From DATAFO01 sp046728935 (GTDB lineage Bacteria; Actinomycetota; Thermoleophilia; Solirubrobacterales; 70-9), in assembly GCA_046728935.1 (NCBI GenBank), contig JBKPFS010000173.1, positions 1 through 5,732 of the forward strand: a DNA stretch of 5,732 bases, read 5' to 3'. The position numbers were made by a program, and so were the translations under genes. Below the pieces are notes generated by a model. That model was not told the origin of the DNA. It searched no databases and saw only the letters and a list, made by a program, of their open reading frames with translations. The stretch's first letter is position 1; the number at the start of each line of letters is the position of its first letter. This document shows positions 4,885 to 5,732 of this stretch, piece by piece.

Positions 4885-5099
4885 GCTTCAGTATCGGACT
4901 TGGACCCCAGCTTCGCACGTGCGGGTTCATGTGGCTGGACGGTGGGCGGTTGGAAGACGCCCGACCACCAGCGCTTCCGACGCGCTCCAACTCGACCCCG
5001 GCGAGTTAGAGCTGTGGCGCTCCCCAGGGCGAGTAGCACCGGCGCCCCCGCGCGGGCGCACCCGCGGTCTCAATGACAACGGGATGTCCCAACACGACC
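4885..5099. other. Intergenic region between nrdJ and the toxin-antitoxin operon
   Basis: About 215 bp without a supportable gene; the short frames here look like shadows. It contains the 10-bp palindrome CGCACGTGCG at 4914-4923 and a GC-rich hairpin at 5042-5059. Nothing else stands out. Confidence 0.5.
5042..5059 (-). terminator. Possible terminator hairpin downstream of nrdJ
   Basis: GCGCCC (5042-5047), a 6-nt loop, GGGCGC (5054-5059), about 40 nt past the nrdJ stop on the minus strand. There is no T-run after it. In sequence this GC-rich, short stems arise by chance, so the call is weak. Confidence 0.3.
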
Positions 5100-5732
5100 T
5101 CAGCCGCAGCCGGTGTTGTTGCCGCAGCTCGAACACGTGTAGCACGAGCCCGTTCGCTGCATCATGCCGCCGCACATCGCGCAGGCCGGGCCTAGCTCCA
5201 GGCCCTGCAGCTTCGCCGGCACGGCCGGGGGCTCGTCGGTCAGCGCTGCTGTCGGGGGCTGCGGTGTCGAGGCTTCGGCGCTCGGGGCACGGTTGGCCCG
5301 GCTGTCGCGGTTTCCGCCGTTGTCTCCGTTCCCGCCGTTGCCTCCGTTCGCCGGCTCGGCAGCCACCGGCTCTGCCGGTCCGGTCGTGTCGCCTCGCATC
5401 GCGGCCGCCTCTGCTGCCTTCCGTGCGCGCACCTCGGGGGTCAGGATGCCCAGCTCCTCTTGGAGCTCGGCGTCGCCGTAGCGGGACGCCACCCAGCGCA
5501 TGATGTAGTCGGGCATCGACTTCGCGAACGGGATCTCCGGGTTGCCGGTGTATCCCTCCGGCTCGAAGCGCATGTAGGCGAACTTGCGCACGAACGTCTC
5601 GAGCGGCACGCCGTACTGGAGCCCGATCGAGATCGCCGTGGCGAACGCGTTCATCAGGCCCTTGATCGTCGAGCCCTCCTTGCCGACGTCGGTCAGGAAG
5701 ACCTCGCCGACCGTGCCGTCCTCGTACTCGCC
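5100..5732 (-). CDS. nrdJ: Vitamin B12-dependent (class II) ribonucleoside-diphosphate reductase, C-terminal part
   Basis: The last 210 residues are present; the start is beyond the right edge. The enzyme makes deoxyribonucleotides from ribonucleotides in the cytosol using adenosylcobalamin, so it works without a separate radical-generating subunit. At the fragment's start, 'GEYEDGTVGEVFLTDVGKEG', 'STIKGLMNAFATAISIGLQY' and 'GVPLETFVRKF' match the conserved end of the NrdJ catalytic domain, followed by 'RFEPEGYTGNPEIPFAKS'. The C-terminus 'CAMCGGMM..GSCYTCSSCG....GCG' carries six Cys. This is the zinc-ribbon and redox tail of the family, whose cysteines pass electrons to the active site. Between them lies a long variable linker with an unusual Gly/Asn-rich run (NGGNGGNGDNGGN, about 5310-5348) and Pro/Ala-rich sequence. 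Stop is TGA at 5102-5100. No neighbour in the window is obviously linked to it. Confidence 0.92.
   Translation of the reverse strand, partial: GEYEDGTVGEVFLTDVGKEGSTIKGLMNAFATAISIGLQYGVPLETFVRKFAYMRFEPEGYTGNPEIPFAKSMPDYIMRWVASRYGDAELQEELGILTPEVRARKAAEAAAMRGDTTGPAEPVAAEPANGGNGGNGDNGGNRDSRANRAPSAEASTPQPPTAALTDEPPAVPAKLQGLELGPACAMCGGMMQRTGSCYTCSSCGNNTGCG

Noticed and set aside
4914..4923. CGCACGTGCG palindrome as an operator
   Set aside because: Single 10-bp GC-rich palindrome with no link to a start site. Such short palindromes are expected by chance in this composition.
4488..5009. Plus-strand open frame (173 codons) over the antitoxin gene
   Set aside because: No motif and Ser/Arg/Pro-rich composition. 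It lies opposite a frame with Phd-like sequence, a ribosome-binding site and a palindrome.
4919..5503. Plus-strand open frame (194 codons) over the nrdJ 3' end
   Set aside because: Very Arg/Ser/Pro-rich, and opposite the unmistakable NrdJ C-terminus.

Overview
The window is GC-rich throughout and reads like a chromosome fragment from a high-GC actinobacterium. The Thermoleophilia (Solirubrobacterales/Gaiellales type) are my best guess. This is inferred from three things: stand-alone HD-GYP proteins with an 'HERWDG(T/S)GYPDGL' signature, an ECF sigma factor fused to its own zinc-finger and membrane anchor, and a B12-dependent ribonucleotide reductase. No rRNA, tRNA, CRISPR array, IS element or phage gene is visible.

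Layout. (1) Positions 1-475, minus strand: 5' part of a secreted DUF4394-type protein, cut by the left edge. (2) Positions 477-3420, plus strand: a signalling block. It holds an HD-GYP protein (566-1201), then 17 bp later a large ECF sigma factor carrying a zf-HC2 anti-sigma-like domain, one membrane helix and a long Pro-rich tail (1219-2649), then a second HD-GYP paralogue (2785-3420). Both HD-GYP genes have the same leader: GCGTAAGAAA, 14 nt, CTCTTTCGGGGTG, then a near-identical 17-nt ribosome-binding segment. The two proteins are the same length, align without gaps and are about 50% identical by my hand count, so these leader blocks are better conserved than the proteins. (3) Positions 3452-3976, minus strand: a helix-hairpin-helix protein resembling the DNA-glycosylase core, convergent with the second HD-GYP gene. 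(4) Positions 4084-4843, minus strand: a type II toxin-antitoxin pair, Phd/YefM-like antitoxin first and RelE-like toxin second, overlapping by 17 nt, with a perfect 14-bp palindrome just upstream. (5) Positions 5100-5732, minus strand: C-terminal part of class II ribonucleotide reductase NrdJ, cut by the right edge.

How the parts may work together. The two HD-GYP genes and the membrane-tethered sigma factor look like one regulatory locus. The first HD-GYP gene and the sigma gene probably share a transcript, and the second HD-GYP gene restarts from a copy of the same leader. The first HD-GYP protein keeps the HDxGK lysine while the second has arginine, so the pair may combine an active enzyme with a weakened or sensory copy. 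That is inference. The HhH gene, the toxin-antitoxin pair and nrdJ appear to be independent units.
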